From Xylogone sp. PMI_703 (lineage: Eukaryota > Ascomycota > Leotiomycetes), in the NCBI GenBank assembly GCA_021399445.1, contig JAJTUQ010000006.1, forward strand, positions 1,922,001 to 1,986,000: 64,000 bases of DNA, in the 5' to 3' direction. Shown in pieces: positions 22,859 to 34,751 of the stretch; position 1 is the stretch's first letter, and each line of letters opens with the position of its first letter. A program made the translations under genes and the position numbers. The notes under the pieces were generated by a model, which saw nothing but the letters and a program-made list of their open reading frames with translations, made no database searches and was not told where the DNA came from.

Positions 22859-25019
22859 ATGTCGGATAGCCATGATGAAGTGCCGGATGAAATGCAATTG
22901 TCTTTACTTGAAATCAGCGCTCGACATTCGCCGTCAAGCTTCACATCTCGGTTGGTCAGCATCCAATCAAGTCGGATGACGCAGGCGAAATCTCTGGATT
23001 TTATCAGGAATTTAGAGCGCTTATACTTTGAGAAAGCGTCAAATAGGAGGCGGTATGATAGCAAGGAGATCGAGGCTGCGAGTCGGCCGGCCTTATTACG
23101 GGAGAAAATCAATGCCTTTGATGAGAGGAATTATGTTGCTTTGTCTTATACTTGGGATGCCTCCCCATATGAGATTAAAGCTGGTGTTGATTCAGACGTT
23201 GTTGGCTTCATAGTCCAGCAATGGGATGGAGAAGTGAGAGAGCCAGAGCCATCTCCCGTTAGGAACGTAGTTTTTGATCGTATGAAACGGTATATTAACT
23301 ATGTCGGTGCGGATTACCTCTGGATTGATCGGCATTGTATAGAGTAGAAGAAAGGGGAGGCAAAAGAAAGGTATGCAAGCGATGGATCTGATATATGGTT
23401 TGAGCTTGTATCCTGTGGCTTTACTTACGCGGCGAGTTGAGTCGTCTGAGGAGCTGCAGCTTCTGGTTCAGATCCTCCGCGGAGAGCTCGTCGAAGACAG
23501 CCCTGGAAAATATACACTTGCAAAAGGGTTGTCAATTAAGCAAGCTCTGAAAGCTGTGCATGTCTTGAGAGATATAACTTCCGATTTATGGTGGACAAGA
23601 GGGTGGACATACCAGGAAGATTACCGAGCTTCAACAAGAATGACGCTTCTTCTGCCTCACCTCGCATCACTAGAGAATGAAAAACCATACATGGTGAAGC
23701 CTACGCGTCGGAAATACGTAATGTTGGGACGCTTACCGGGGGAGCTGTGCATAAACTCAGTGACCTTCCATGATGAAGCTACCAAGCTGTGTTTAGCATA
23801 CCAGAATCAAAAGCCGCTCGGGTCTGCTATTTGCAAAAGCATTCTGGAGCGAGCAGGAAAATACACAGCCCTGCTTCAGGTTCAAGATGAGGATGGTGAC
23901 ATGGTGGCTCCGAAGGCAATGACACCAACTATCATATCGGATGTTGCAGACAGACAGCTGAAACAGGCTTGGGACCGGTTATCTATTGTCTCCAATTGCT
24001 GTCAGTATTCTGTTCGATTGGACAGCATAGATCTTCGGAACAAAGGACACAGTCTAAGCCTACCAATGCTGGCGTTATATCTCTTGAATGGCGAGATTCT
24101 TTCAAATTACCCTGATGATGAAATCGATCCTAGTTTGAACATAGTCAAATTCCTAAAAGTACAATCATTCGAAGGCTTTTATCCGCCTTTCTCAAAAAGG
24201 GGCCTCTCTTTCAATAAAAGCTGTCGATTTGCAGATGTCCAGTTAGTAGAAGAGGGCATCCAAACCATAGGTCACCTATGGAGGCTTGATACATTAATCC
24301 ATACAAAGGCGTTGTCATCTGCTCTACCATATGAGCCTGCGTCGGAATATGGCCTGAAACTTGAACCGCGTCGGCAGCTTAGACGCCTTATCGATGAGCT
24401 GTCTAATTACCATTGCGACTTTTTGTGCGAACGGCTTGATCAGTTTTTAGCCGATGATTATAAGGCTGATGGCGAGACGACTTTCGCGAAGGGATGGCTG
24501 GACCTAATGGTTATCAATCTGCTAGCGGCTATCGACGAAGGGAAATTGCTCTGTACTGCAAGCTTGATTCACGATCATCAGCCGGCTCAGTACAGTGGTG
24601 GCATTTTCATTCTTGAGGATTACAGACCACCTAGCTCAAGAGAAATGACCAATGATGTCGATTTTACGGATTCTGAGGAAAGTAATAAAAAGGAGAAGGC
24701 TCTTGAGACAGTCACTAGCAGTCATTCTAGTAATAGCAGAGCCGGTGGCGGAAAAGTGGATTACCGGAATTTTGAAGAACCAGTCTATGTATTCACATCA
24801 TCACAGCCGAGACAAGAAGAATCAGACACCGCATATCATAATGATATAGACAGATATGTCTCCATGGAAGTCGATGTCTCAGACATGAGAGGCAAAAACA
24901 CCCCTTCAAGAATGCCTTACTTATTCACCAAGCGCTGGATCCACGGTCTGTACTTCTTTGAAGGCTGTCCTAGACAAAAGGTCATATTTCCTTGGCCTGC
25001 GTCTTTACATGAATTATAA
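22859..25019 (+). pseudogene. HET-domain gene with nonsense codon and frameshift
   Basis: The first part (22859-23347) carries the HET start: NYVALSYTWDASPYEIKAG and RYINYVGADYLWIDRHCIE. It stops at TAG 23345-23347, exactly where HET proteins continue with an EQ..GE.KE..A stretch. The sequence after the TAG still reads KKGEAKE in the same frame. A shift at about 23365-23373 then moves the frame to the long downstream part (23373-25019, AMDLIYGLSLYPVALL, WWTRGWTYQEDYRAS, MLALYLLNGEI, RWIHGLYFFEGCPRQ), which is open for 548 codons. Two small lesions therefore break an otherwise well-kept gene, which suggests recent loss. An intron spanning both lesions is the main alternative: a short one could remove the TAG, but no good GT...AG pair keeps the conserved residues. 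The intact protein would be about 720 aa. Confidence 0.75.
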
Positions 25020-25422
25020 TACTGATATTGGTTAACTGTTGTTCATCGTGTAACTATTATAAAAAAAAGAGGTTCAGGGAATAGGAAAAGTATCGGCGCT
25101 TCATGGTTCAAATTCTCATAATTAATTAGCTATGATCATCGGGTTGTATTGCTTAAACATCTAAATATTATGAAACTTGTATATGACGTCAATTTCTAAC
25201 TCCATGGAGTCAATTTCTCCCAAAGCTGAGCACCTCGCTAGTCTCTTGCTAGGCAGCAATTATTACTAATAAGACTATCATGTCCTTAGTAGACATCTGT
25301 CGTTTTTGTCCTATGGCCTGATATTAGCTCTCATCATCGTACAAGAATTAAACTTCCAATAGATATCTCAAAGCTTGTTTTACATATTAGTTAGTTCAGA
25401 ATCACAGTTACGGAACCGAATC
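25020..25422. other. Intergenic
   Basis: About 400 A/T-rich bases between the HET pseudogene and the EthD gene. It is likely the promoter of the latter. Nothing else is recognised. Confidence 0.4.
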
Positions 25423-26002
25423 ATGTCGACTAAGAGTACTCCAACTTCATCTATGGACCAAGGTCTCTTGAAGCGGAACCCTGCAATGACTCTACAAGAG
25501 TTTTCGGATCACTGGTATAACAAACATGCAGCAATGGTGGTGCCATACTTTCTACACAGCGGCATATCCTATTATGCACAAGTATGTTTTTGAACACTTT
25601 CCATCTAAATATAGTAACTTTGATCATCTAAGCCTATATAACACGATTGATGTGATATTTACTGATATATCAAAGATCCATAGCCCCCTCTTAACTGAAG
25701 ACCCCAGTCTTGATATCTCAGAATGGGACGGCGTAGCCGCGATGCCCAGTCAAGAGGTCCTGGAAAACCCTCCTCCAATACCTAAGTGGAAGAAAGACTA
25801 TTACCAAGAGGTTATTCTCCCAGATGAGAGGAGGTTTCTGGTTAGTGAGGCTCTACAGCATATCAAACGCGTGCCTCCACAGACAGTGAAGGGAGTTCTA
25901 CGCGTTGTGATTGAGGACGGGAAGTCGCTTATAGATGTTCCTGAGAGTGTGTGGGATGTGTGGAGGGAGTATGAGAAACGTGGACAAGAGAGTAGCTCAT
26001 GA
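25423..26002 (+). CDS. EthD-domain protein
   Basis: Two exons (25423-25581, 25676-26002) encode about 161 aa. The intron GTATGT...TCAAAG joins ISYYAQ to IHSPLLTEDPSLDISEWDG, matching the usual YYxQxH strand of EthD proteins. The N-terminal half shows the family's first strand-helix: LLKRNPAMTLQEFSDHWYNKHA followed by VVPYFLHSGI. The C-terminal half has DISEWDGVAAM and PDERRFL. EthD proteins are dimeric alpha/beta barrels; fungal ones act as dehydratases, cyclases or decarboxylases on aromatic polyketides, or have unknown roles. No polyketide synthase is nearby, so the substrate cannot be inferred. The frame stays open through much of the intron, so an alternative transcript is conceivable. 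Confidence 0.82.
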
Positions 26003-26108
26003 ATAAAAAAAAGGAGAGAATATATTTTTGAAGATTGTGTAACTCATTATCTCTAAACATGTAAGCCAATATCTAATAACCCCAGAATAACCATCCCAGT
26101 AATTTTCC

Positions 26109-26991
26109 CTAATTGCGATAGTATGGATTTTCGTAACCTTGCTGCCCATTCCTCGCCATCAGTGGGTCTGATTCAGCGACGTGTTCCTGCCTGGTATTCA
26201 TCTCCATTCCCTGCTGCGTATTGTCCGTATTACTTCCTTTACCCGCTGCTTCGTCTTCTGAATTATCTTTGTGGTTTACCTCTGTTTCTTGTGTATCTCT
26301 CCGACGGAAACAAAGCAACACTGCAAGTATCAGTCCTATGGCTCCGAGTCCTACTCCAACTCCAGCTGCAATCTTTCCTCCCGTACCTAAACGGTGTAAG
26401 CGGGGACGGTGATGCGGTAATGTGGCGTTGCGGTGTGCCGAACTGGTTGATGTCGTTACTGCACCTGCTGAGCTTGGGGAGGATTTGGTTGGGGAGGCGG
26501 TGATGGTGTCAGTGTCCTTTGCAACAAATATCTCATTAACCATACTGGTCATACCCAGCTAGTTTAAGATAATACTCACCGCTCTGACATAGATTAGTGT
26601 AGATTTGGAGACTTCAATAAAGGACGATGTGAGACTGAACGGTGCAGAGTAGTAGGTTCCCGAGGAGTCTGTTGCTCGAATAGAGTACGCCCCTCCAGCC
26701 AGGCCTGCATCTGGCTTCCAGACATATTGCTGCTCGGCAACTTCCACTATGATAGTGTTAGCACAGCAAGGAGTCTGGCTATAGCTGGAACATACATTGA
26801 AGGATACGACTGTTCTTGGTAAGGGGAGCCTCTACCAGCACCAGAGCTACAGGCCCAGTTGAACCCTCCCATTCAATATTGAAATCTTCTCCAACTCGAA
26901 TTTGGACGCTAGTAATATTGGGACTTAAGAATTGGAAGTTGGCATAGCACGCCCCCAAGAAGAAACTCCATAGTAAAAGAGTAGTCATCAT
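26109..26991 (-). CDS. Single-pass surface protein, Kre9/Knh1-like N-domain with Ser/Thr stalk
   Basis: Exons 26991-26796, 26746-26580 and 26516-26109 give 256 aa. A signal peptide (MMTTLLLWSFFLGACYANF) leads into an Ig-like Ser-Thr-rich membrane-anchored domain: ITSVQIRVGEDFNIEWEGSTG, QYVWKPDAGLAGGAYSIRAT and SSGTYYSAPFSL. These match the 'W.g..gpV.l.L ... ytW.p...l..GtY.l.i.ds' pattern. A Ser/Thr-rich stalk follows, then one membrane helix (KIAAGVGVGLGAIGLILAVLLCF) with a positive stop-transfer FRRR, and a hydrophilic cytosolic tail of about 65 residues. The domain order suggests a cell-wall-facing membrane protein. Introns are 26747-26795 (GCTAAC branch) and 26517-26579. No enzyme motif is seen; a sensor or wall-organising role is inference. 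Confidence 0.8.
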
Positions 26992-27950
26992 GAACTAGGC
27001 GTGAGAGAACATAAAGCAAAGTAATGGCAAAAATGTAAAGAAGGTCAACATTGAAGTGGCTCTCAATATAAAGAATTTCTAAAAACATATCTTACGACTA
27101 GACTAGGGTATAGTTAATTTTAAAATAGAGATGTTGTTTATAGCTAATTGGTAGTCAACCTCTAACGGCTTTACATAGGATGACCAATCGGATAGCCGCG
27201 TCGTTTTCTAAACGGATCGTCCCGACGTTAGATGCCCGAATCTTACTAGTGCTTTGTACCCGCTTGAATGATTACTTAACATTACTTTACCGCTTAGTTT
27301 CCATAGAGGGAAAGAAAATTTGGCTTCGGTTGATCCACGCATAAGTAATCAGTGGAGATCGAAGCTTAAATAGTAAATATATGCGTTGGGCTGAGCTCTA
27401 TAGACCAAACCACTTTTGTCGAACCCTATTTATATCTCAACAATATTACAAGAACCGCATGCTCTTTCATGAGTATGTGTTTCAATAGCTTGTTCTTCTT
27501 GAAGGATTATGTTAGCTAATACAAGGCCAACTGGTGTGGAAGTACACTGGTGCCTGAGGCGTATATAAATGCTAGTGCAAAAAGCACCATTTACCCCTCC
27601 ATTATTCTCCTTCACCGTAAATCGATCTCTAATTCCCGACCAACGTGTTGCTTGGGGACAATCACGATGGGGGAATGTCTCCAGGTGGCAGCTTGAAATG
27701 CTTATACGGCTAAAGAGTCTCTAACTTACCAAGTAACACCATCTAGAGCTTATCTAGCCCTTATCAGTACATTTGCATAGGGCCAGCAGGGCGTCATCAA
27801 TCTCCACCATCAAAATCTTCTCCTGCTACTATTTGTATCTGAATGTACCATCTATTTGTTATGCCAATTTTAGAGTGTCCCTTACTAGTCAACTATCAGC
27901 GAAGCCACTCAGATCGTCTCTAAGCGATGTGATAGATCGAGATCTAAATT
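26992..27950. other. Intergenic, divergent promoters
   Basis: Nearly 1 kb between the membrane protein (leftward) and the Zn2Cys6 regulator (rightward). Short open frames are unconvincing. No repeat pair was spotted. Confidence 0.45.
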
Positions 27951-29554
27951 ATGTCTACCCCCACTAAAGAGCCTCTTAAAGGTATCTATTAACCTTAAAT
28001 CCTGGTTAGAATCACCTTCACTTTCTGATATACCGGTGTATAGACTGTCGCACCTGCAATAGACGACGAATCAAGTGCGATCGACGCCTACCAACGTGCG
28101 CCAAGTGTGAGAGCCGGGACCTCCAGTGTCCTGGCTATGGGGTGTCATTGAAATGGGACCAGGGCGTTGCAAGTAGAGGTAGGCTCAAAGGCCAGCAATT
28201 GCCCGTACGAAAAGCCACGAATGCTCCTCAATCAGTAATACTGGCAGGGGATAGTTCTCGTTCCTCCGGCCCCTCTAATTCTGAAAGTGCCGTAGTTGCC
28301 AATCACTCCAGTCCATCAGAGATAGTCCCGTTCAACGACACTGACCCTTTCTCTGACACGTCAATACCGCCAGTAGTTAGTGAGCTGTTGAAGCAAGACT
28401 CAGTGAAGAGGCTTCTTCACCATTTTGACAAGGTCCTGGTGCAACAACTGTGGTGGGTCGACAGCGCGGACAATCCCTGGCGAAGCGCCATTCTTCCCTT
28501 GGCCATGTCGTTCCCTGCACTGTTTCATTCAGCACTGGCGCTGGCTGCTGGCGATATCGCAGTCAAGTCTCCAGCCGATTCCCTTGAAGCAACGAGAAGC
28601 ATGGTGCTCTCGTCTCGCCATCGAGACAAGTGCTTGAAACTACTTGCAACTGAATTAAAATCAAAGCTTAATTCCGAGATTCATTCTGACCAAGTTCAGA
28701 ATTCTACAAATTGCATGCTAGCTACCATCATGCTACTGTGTAATCTGGAGATGATGCTCCCTGAGTCCTCGCAATGGCGTCTACATCTATGGGGAGCCCG
28801 CACAACAATTCGACGCCTGGGTAACACACCACATCTCCCAATGCCACACGATACAACAGGCTCGTTTCTGCTGCAGCAATTCTACATAACCAATGTGTGC
28901 GCGTTTATGACTACATTTAGTGGTATCGAACACATGAGTAAAGATACGCTTACAAGCGATGGGAATTCCATCTTTACTGAATTCTTCCGGGTTCTCCAGG
29001 CTGTCACTGAAACAGAGCGACGTCGCAGTGAAAATCCACAATTACACTCTGATTCTTCGCCAGAGGAGGTAACCAGTTTTCGCGAGGCGTTGATGCAAGC
29101 TAGGCAACGGACACTGGAATTCGGACAGCAGATCCAGTTTTGGTCTGCGAAAGTGCGAGGAGAATTTGAACATGTCGTCGAGCTTTACCACTATATGGCT
29201 CTCATATACGGATACCGTATACTTCTCTACCACTATGGTCCTCACGATGAGATCATCTCCTTTAAGGAGCAAATTTTCTCTCATTTACGATCCCTAGAAG
29301 GGAATACAGCCTTCACCCAGGACCTTGTCTGGCCGATTTTCATTGCCGGCACTGAGAGTCGCGGTGCCCCTGAGCAGCAGTCTTTTGTCGAGGCTAAAAT
29401 GCTCGAAGTAATACGATTAACAGGCCCTCTAGAGAGAAGACAAGCTCTCAAATTTCTCAAGGACTATTGGGAGCTTGAGGAAGAGCTAGATGGTGGCTGG
29501 ATAGAATTCGCAAGACGATGGGCTGAAGTTGGAAATACGTTCCTTGTTTATTGA
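27951..29554 (+). CDS. Zn2Cys6 transcription factor with PF11951-type domain
   Basis: Two exons (27951-27981, 28044-29554) encode 513 aa. The 31-nt first exon supplies MSTPTKEPLK. The intron GTATCT...GTATAG joins it to the binuclear zinc cluster CRTCNRRRIKCDRRLPTC continuing AKCESRDLQC, a perfect C-x2-C-x6-C-x6-C-x2-C-x6-C. A Ser/Pro-rich linker follows. The regulatory domain starts at about residue 130: LLHHFDKVLVQQLWWVDS, NPWRSAILPLAMSFPALFHSALALAAGD and LLCNLEMMLPESSQWRLHLWGARTTI, as in Fungal_trans_2. The protein is expected to be nuclear, binding CGG half-sites. Its 3' end faces that of the dioxygenase gene only 87 bases away, so it may regulate that gene (inference). Confidence 0.9.
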
Positions 29555-29641
29555 ATCCGCCTCCCCTACAACACAGTAGCTTAAAGCTTTCGTTATTTCG
29601 TCAAAATCATTTTTGTGGGATATCTTGGTATATACTGGATG

Positions 29642-30685
29642 CTACATTTCTACAGTCTCCTCATCGTTTACGTTAAACAAGACGCGCATCGGGTCTTGAT
29701 ACTGATAGAATCCCAAATACGGCCTGCTGAGCCCGTATCCAAGGAGACGCTGGACTTGTGGCGAAAAGCGCTTCGCTTTCTCAGGGGGCACCATAAGATA
29801 CTGGTTCTCGGCTTGCCTGTAGTAGCTCTTGCAGAGGAAGAATCCGACTGTCTCTCTAGCCTCATCACTATACGTTGGATATTAGCACTGATCAGGAGTA
29901 TATAGGGAGCAGGGCCACATACACTGTAGTATTACCCCCTCCAGCATGGTATACGTGTCCTGAGAACATCAGAGCGCTTCCTGGTTCTAATTCGGCTGGG
30001 ACACTCTCATGCTCGTATGGAATTCTTTCCGGTCCCCATTTGTGCGAACCAGGAATGACAATTGTTGCTCCATTCTCCTTTGTAGTCTTGGTCAAGGCAG
30101 TAACGCAGCCCATCATCATGGGATTTTCGCCATCGAGGTGGTGGCTATCACTATTAGACAGTCAGTAAACTGTACGAGACCAAATGATATTGAGGGAAGG
30201 ATAGGAACTCACATGTCATCTCTGTGAAGGCGCTGCTGTGTCCCGCCTGGGTTGACGCGGAATCCAACCGTTGAGGAAATCGTCGGCTTTGTTTTCACAG
30301 TGATCTTATCCTGGCTCAACCAATAAGAGAATTCACTGCTGAGTAGGGTGTTTGCGACGTCGATAAATAGGGGTACAGTCAAAAGCTCTACACAGCCGTC
30401 GGAGATATCGACCAGTCCCGAAGCTCGTTGTGTCGTGGTAGGGAAGAAGCCTGAAGTATCCTCGCGGTCAGAGTCAAAGTGTGGTTTTAACTCTTTCTTA
30501 ATCTGCATGGCAAGTTCGTGGCTGATAAGATTTTCGACTATGACTCCTCCATCCCGTCTGATGACTTCAACGAGAAGCTCTGCCGTTGTTGCAGGGTCCC
30601 TAGCATCATATCGAGCAATCGTCGGCTTAGATGTCTTCGAAGCGACATCATCACTCTGTTCTGGCTGTGTTGCTGATGGTGCCAT
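29642..30685 (-). CDS. Phytanoyl-CoA dioxygenase (PhyH)-family Fe(II)/2-oxoglutarate oxygenase
   Basis: Exons 30685-30213, 30150-29923 and 29867-29642 give 308 aa, the normal size of this family. Introns 30151-30212 and 29868-29922 are standard GT-AG. The iron facial triad is visible: H154-x-D156 in QQRLHRDDI and the distal His in FSGHVYHAGGGNTT (about H226). GATIVIPGSHKWG and PAELEPGSALMF are the usual core strands. The C-terminal Y..RP.LG.. region (GYGLSRPYLGFYQYQDP) is typical of fungal secondary-metabolite PhyH enzymes such as FtmOx1- or AusE-like oxygenases. No PTS1 or signal peptide is seen, so it is probably cytosolic. It is expected to hydroxylate, desaturate or form a peroxide or ring on a natural product; the substrate is unknown. 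Confidence 0.9.
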
Positions 30686-32210
30686 GGTTGTATATGCTTA
30701 TATCAATAGTTGTGTCTTTCAAAATTTGTTCGATATTTTGAATTAGTGTTTGCAATGCAGATAGTCTATGTGGGAAGGAGAGCCTAGTTATATACTTGTC
30801 CTTATCGTCTGCATAAATTGCAACATCCAGCAGTGAACCTATCAAAAGCTGCGTACTTACCCCAAGGCGTTATCATATTCCATATCCATTTAGCCCCCGC
30901 TCTCTTCAAGGACCCAAATACCGATTCAGGGAAACCGAAATCAGCACATTGACGACTCTGGAATCCTCAATAATATGAAAACCCATTATCCTGCTTTGAA
31001 ACAAGAACTGTCCCCGCCTCCTGATATCAGCATATGTCCAATTCCCCAAGCTTTGCCGCTGTCTAGTGTCGTTTCTCCATCGAGCAGCCAAATTGGGCCT
31101 AGTTCGATCCACCCCCCACTGCGGACTGTTATATGAAAGCAACCAAGATCCAGATTAAGCAAACCAACCCTCTCAACAAGCTCTACAGTTGTATTAAATA
31201 TATGAGTTGGACATGCGTATTAGATAAATGCGAGTTTGTCTCGATGAAGATTAAATTAGCTGACAGGATAATAATTGTGTACAGAACAAAGAAACAATCT
31301 CTGCTATAGACACCCAAAATTATAAAACCGTATCTACCGATATCACAAATGAATAAAGAATTGAGAATACTGATGGTTAGCATACGTAGTGGTAAATCCC
31401 TTCCGGCAAAGCACTATTATGTAAAATTTCATGGTGGTTCGTCTTTTCAAGGGTCTGTATTACTGGATTTTGCAATATGTTTGAGCAACTAACTGACAAT
31501 GTATGTGCTATATCACATATGTAGTTATGTTTGACTGCACTTATGGACTAATAATTGTAAAGCAGAATGTTTTGTGTTAGGTCCAAAGTTAAGAATTCTT
31601 TAATTGACCCTAAGAGTAAAACGATTTCGAGATACGAATATGTGATGTAATCTGCTGATTAACTAATTACTTTCTTGAGAATTTTGTCCATTTAAGCAAG
31701 TATTGTAATTAGTACATGGCTGGAAATTTGCTTGTCACACTGGAAAACAATACTATGTAGATTAACACTATCTGAAAATCAGCTCTAACAACTTCGGACT
31801 TACGTTCTTTTCTCCTTATTTGTTTCCCAACATTGAAATGGAGTTGCAGCTCTGTAATTGCGATATCAATATGCCTTGGTCACGGTACCATGGATTCATA
31901 ATAGATTTTAAATAGTGGTAACAGAAATGTTAACCACAGCCAATAATCAAATTCCATTATCTGCTAAAACTTCCCTAAGTATAATCCCTGAAAGTCGTTG
32001 GTCGCTCGGCATATTCTAATATTGGGTTATAGCGCCTTGGAAGCATTTCCATATTTCTGTTTAGTCAGTTATGATATGTAAGGTGGTAACATTTAATTAC
32101 ACATAAAAACCACCGTTTTTATGGAAGTAGTTATGCAAAGCTTTATAGGTATAGGCTATATTTTCCCTTTAAATCCTCTCTTGGGCAACTTATATATATT
32201 TTCATATCTC
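30686..32210. other. Intergenic, 1.5 kb A/T-rich
   Basis: Upstream of the dioxygenase gene and downstream of the decayed HET-ankyrin gene. Mostly A/T-rich, with no open frame of interest and no repeat seen by eye. It may contain worn transposon sequence. Confidence 0.4.
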
Positions 32211-34062
32211 TCATGCATCAATGCCAAAGATATTTGACCTCAAGCGATCCTTCAAGTTAACGTCAATTATGTCCGTCACAATTAACTCCTCAACTACAGA
32301 CCCATGCTCTTCTATAGCCGGCACGAAAGCCCGAGAATCGACCCTAGTGAAGTCTCTATCCAACCCGAGCAACGACTTAATTGTAGCCTTATACCCTCCT
32401 TTAGTTGCTTGTGATAGTGATTCTTGACTAAAATTCCTATCTTTTGAGTCAATACCAGCTTTACCTGTCTTGAGCAATAGTCTGACTGTAGCTTTATGTC
32501 CTCCTCTAGCTGCATGTGATAATGGCGTCTGGCCGTGCTCATCCTTCGAGTTTATATCAGCTTTTCCCGTCCCAAGCAACAGTTTAACCATAATTTCATG
32601 CCCTTCCATGGCTGTACGTGATAATGGCCTTTGATCCCATTTCTCTTTTAAGATAACATCAACTTTACCAGTCTCAAGTAACAACTGAAGTATAGCCTCA
32701 CTTCCCCCTATAGCTGCATACAATAATGACGTCTGGTAATTATCATCTTTCGAGTCAACGCCAATTTTGCTTGTCTCAAGCAGTGACCTAACTATAGTCT
32801 CGTACCTCTCTTTTGCTGCGTGAGATAATGGCGTCTGGTCATAACTGTCTTTCGAGTTAACGTCGACTTTGTCCGTATCAAGCAATAACCTAACTATAGC
32901 CTTACTCCCTTTTTCATCCAGCGATAACGGCATTTGAGCATATATACCTTTTGAGCCAGTGATAACTTCACCGGTCTCAAAAAGCTGGTTAACTGCAGTC
33001 TTGTGCTCTCTATCAGGTCCCTCCAATAGTGGCCGTAGAAAATTTTACAAATTTCCCAAATCAGTCAAACCTGGATCAACATCATCCTTAGTAAGTAATA
33101 AGTCTACTGTAGCAGCACGGCTCCTCCATACCGCCCAGAAAAGCTCCCAGCACGTCCGTTGGTCTGATTGCTCTTTTCCGGGCGTGACGCTAAAATCGTC
33201 GAGGCCTTCCCAAAGCCGTCTTATTGCAGTTGCATAATATTCTGTCCATAGGTAATCTCCCATTTCTCTGTACCCCCTTAGTTTGTTATATTCTACCAAA
33301 TCCCCTAATATTAGTGTGACGCTCCATGTCCTTGTTGCTTTGTCAAAACAAGCGTTCAGTTCTGTTTCTGAATGTTGTAGTATCAAATTGTTTCTTTGCA
33401 TGAAAGTCCCGTATCCTTCTGAATTGGGTGGCCCTCTGCAAAACTCGACCAGTCCCAAACAAGTAAAAATTCATGAATGAAATATTTTACTAATTCAAAA
33501 AATTCTGGCCACTTGGCATCTTTACTTATGTGCATATTCTCTAAAGGAATGGGTGCAATCATAATGATAGAAAAGTAATCCTTCTGTGGCCTAATGATTG
33601 TAGGTTTCGAAGCTCCCTTAAGAAAGCAGACGATATCTCCTTTTCGAATAGACTTTGCAGAGTTCTGGAGGCTCAATGTTATGTGCTTTGTTGTAATCTT
33701 GAGATGTCTTTGAACGTGACATCTACTCTTTGTCTGTTATCCAAGGTAATATCGTCATGTACCAAGGACACTTTACCGAGAACATAGCCTTTGCTTTTGA
33801 CAACCACCATTTCTTTGTTGCTCCAAGTCTTGACGGGTATCCCGTCATAGAGAAGGAATTTGACTAGCCTTTGCAAGAGTTCCTCCCATGAAACGCTATA
33901 GTTAGGCAACAGGCCAGGTTTGCTCAAGTCATTAGAGCTCATCCCTAACAAGGCATACACTTTATCGTGAGGTCTAGTAGCTTTATGAGTATGATACATA
34001 TCCGTCAGCTCGCCTAGTGAGCATATATTCTGAGAACCCAGACCAAGCCTTTCATTCCATAG
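32211..34062 (-). pseudogene. HET-type ankyrin protein, broken
   Basis: Leftward reading gives, in order, ICSLGELTDMYHTHKATRPHDKVYALLGM, i.e. the 'ATdpRDKvYaLLGm' segment that follows a HET core (from 34062). Then come LLPNYSVSWEELLQRLVKFL, a KSIRKGDIVCFLKGASKPTI strand and VKYFIHEFLLVWDW. ATRTWSVTLILGDL leads to seven or eight ankyrin repeats of the TPLSHAA/GHKATVRLLLKT type ending at 32211. Lesions: TAG at 34063-34065 before the first readable part, frame changes near 33678 and near 33440, and an in-frame TAA at 33045-33047 between DLGNL and NFLRPLLEG. The HET core itself was not found. Together these make a non-functional copy likely; introns could explain at most one of the shifts. It lies immediately downstream of the receptor at 34752 on the same strand and shares its style of repeats. 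Confidence 0.75.
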
Positions 34063-34751
34063 CTAGGTCTAAAAAGGGCTCCACTTATTAAGTAAGTTGT
34101 CGTATAAATCAAACCCCGCAAGTTCATGTGAGTTTAGCGGTTTCAGTTAATTCGCACCTAAACAGAAGGCATATCTATCAATCTCTGTGGGACCACACAT
34201 GATCAGAATATATCGAGCTTCAGCCACTTCTTGGAGTACTTATATAAGATTTTTCTAGTAATTTTTACGAGTTGTATAAGTATCTATTTCTTACCCAAAT
34301 TCGCTCAAACCATGGCTGCTGAAATAACAGGATATTCGATATTGAAATGCCGACATGAACAATTTCCATTTCCGTCTTCGGACCTGAGCTGTTGCTGCTG
34401 TAGTGGGTAGGCTAATCCTTAGTCAGGCTGAGCAAAGAGGTGAACCCACGGCGGAAAGGGCGGCCCATTTGGGCTCCTCGGCTACGACGACTGTCGCAGG
34501 CTAAAATTGGAAACACTCAGCCAATTATTTTTCAAATTTACTCCCCTTAGGCATGACCAGTTCCATCTATCACTGACATATCCTTTGAGCACATTTTTAA
34601 ATGAAATGCCATCATGATACAAAGATAGTGTCGTAGGTGCTTCAAATATGCTTATGATCTTGGTATGCATATTTAGTCTTATATTAGATATTCCATTGTT
34701 AAATCTACCAGCTAATTACAATATTACTATACTTATTATTAGCCTTTAAGT
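34063..34751. other. Spacer between HET-ankyrin relic and NLR
   Basis: About 690 bases, no gene recognised. The missing HET core of the relic should lie here if it was ever adjacent, but no YxxLSYxWG or WIDxxCI string was found on the minus strand. It holds the 3' end of the receptor transcript. Confidence 0.4.
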
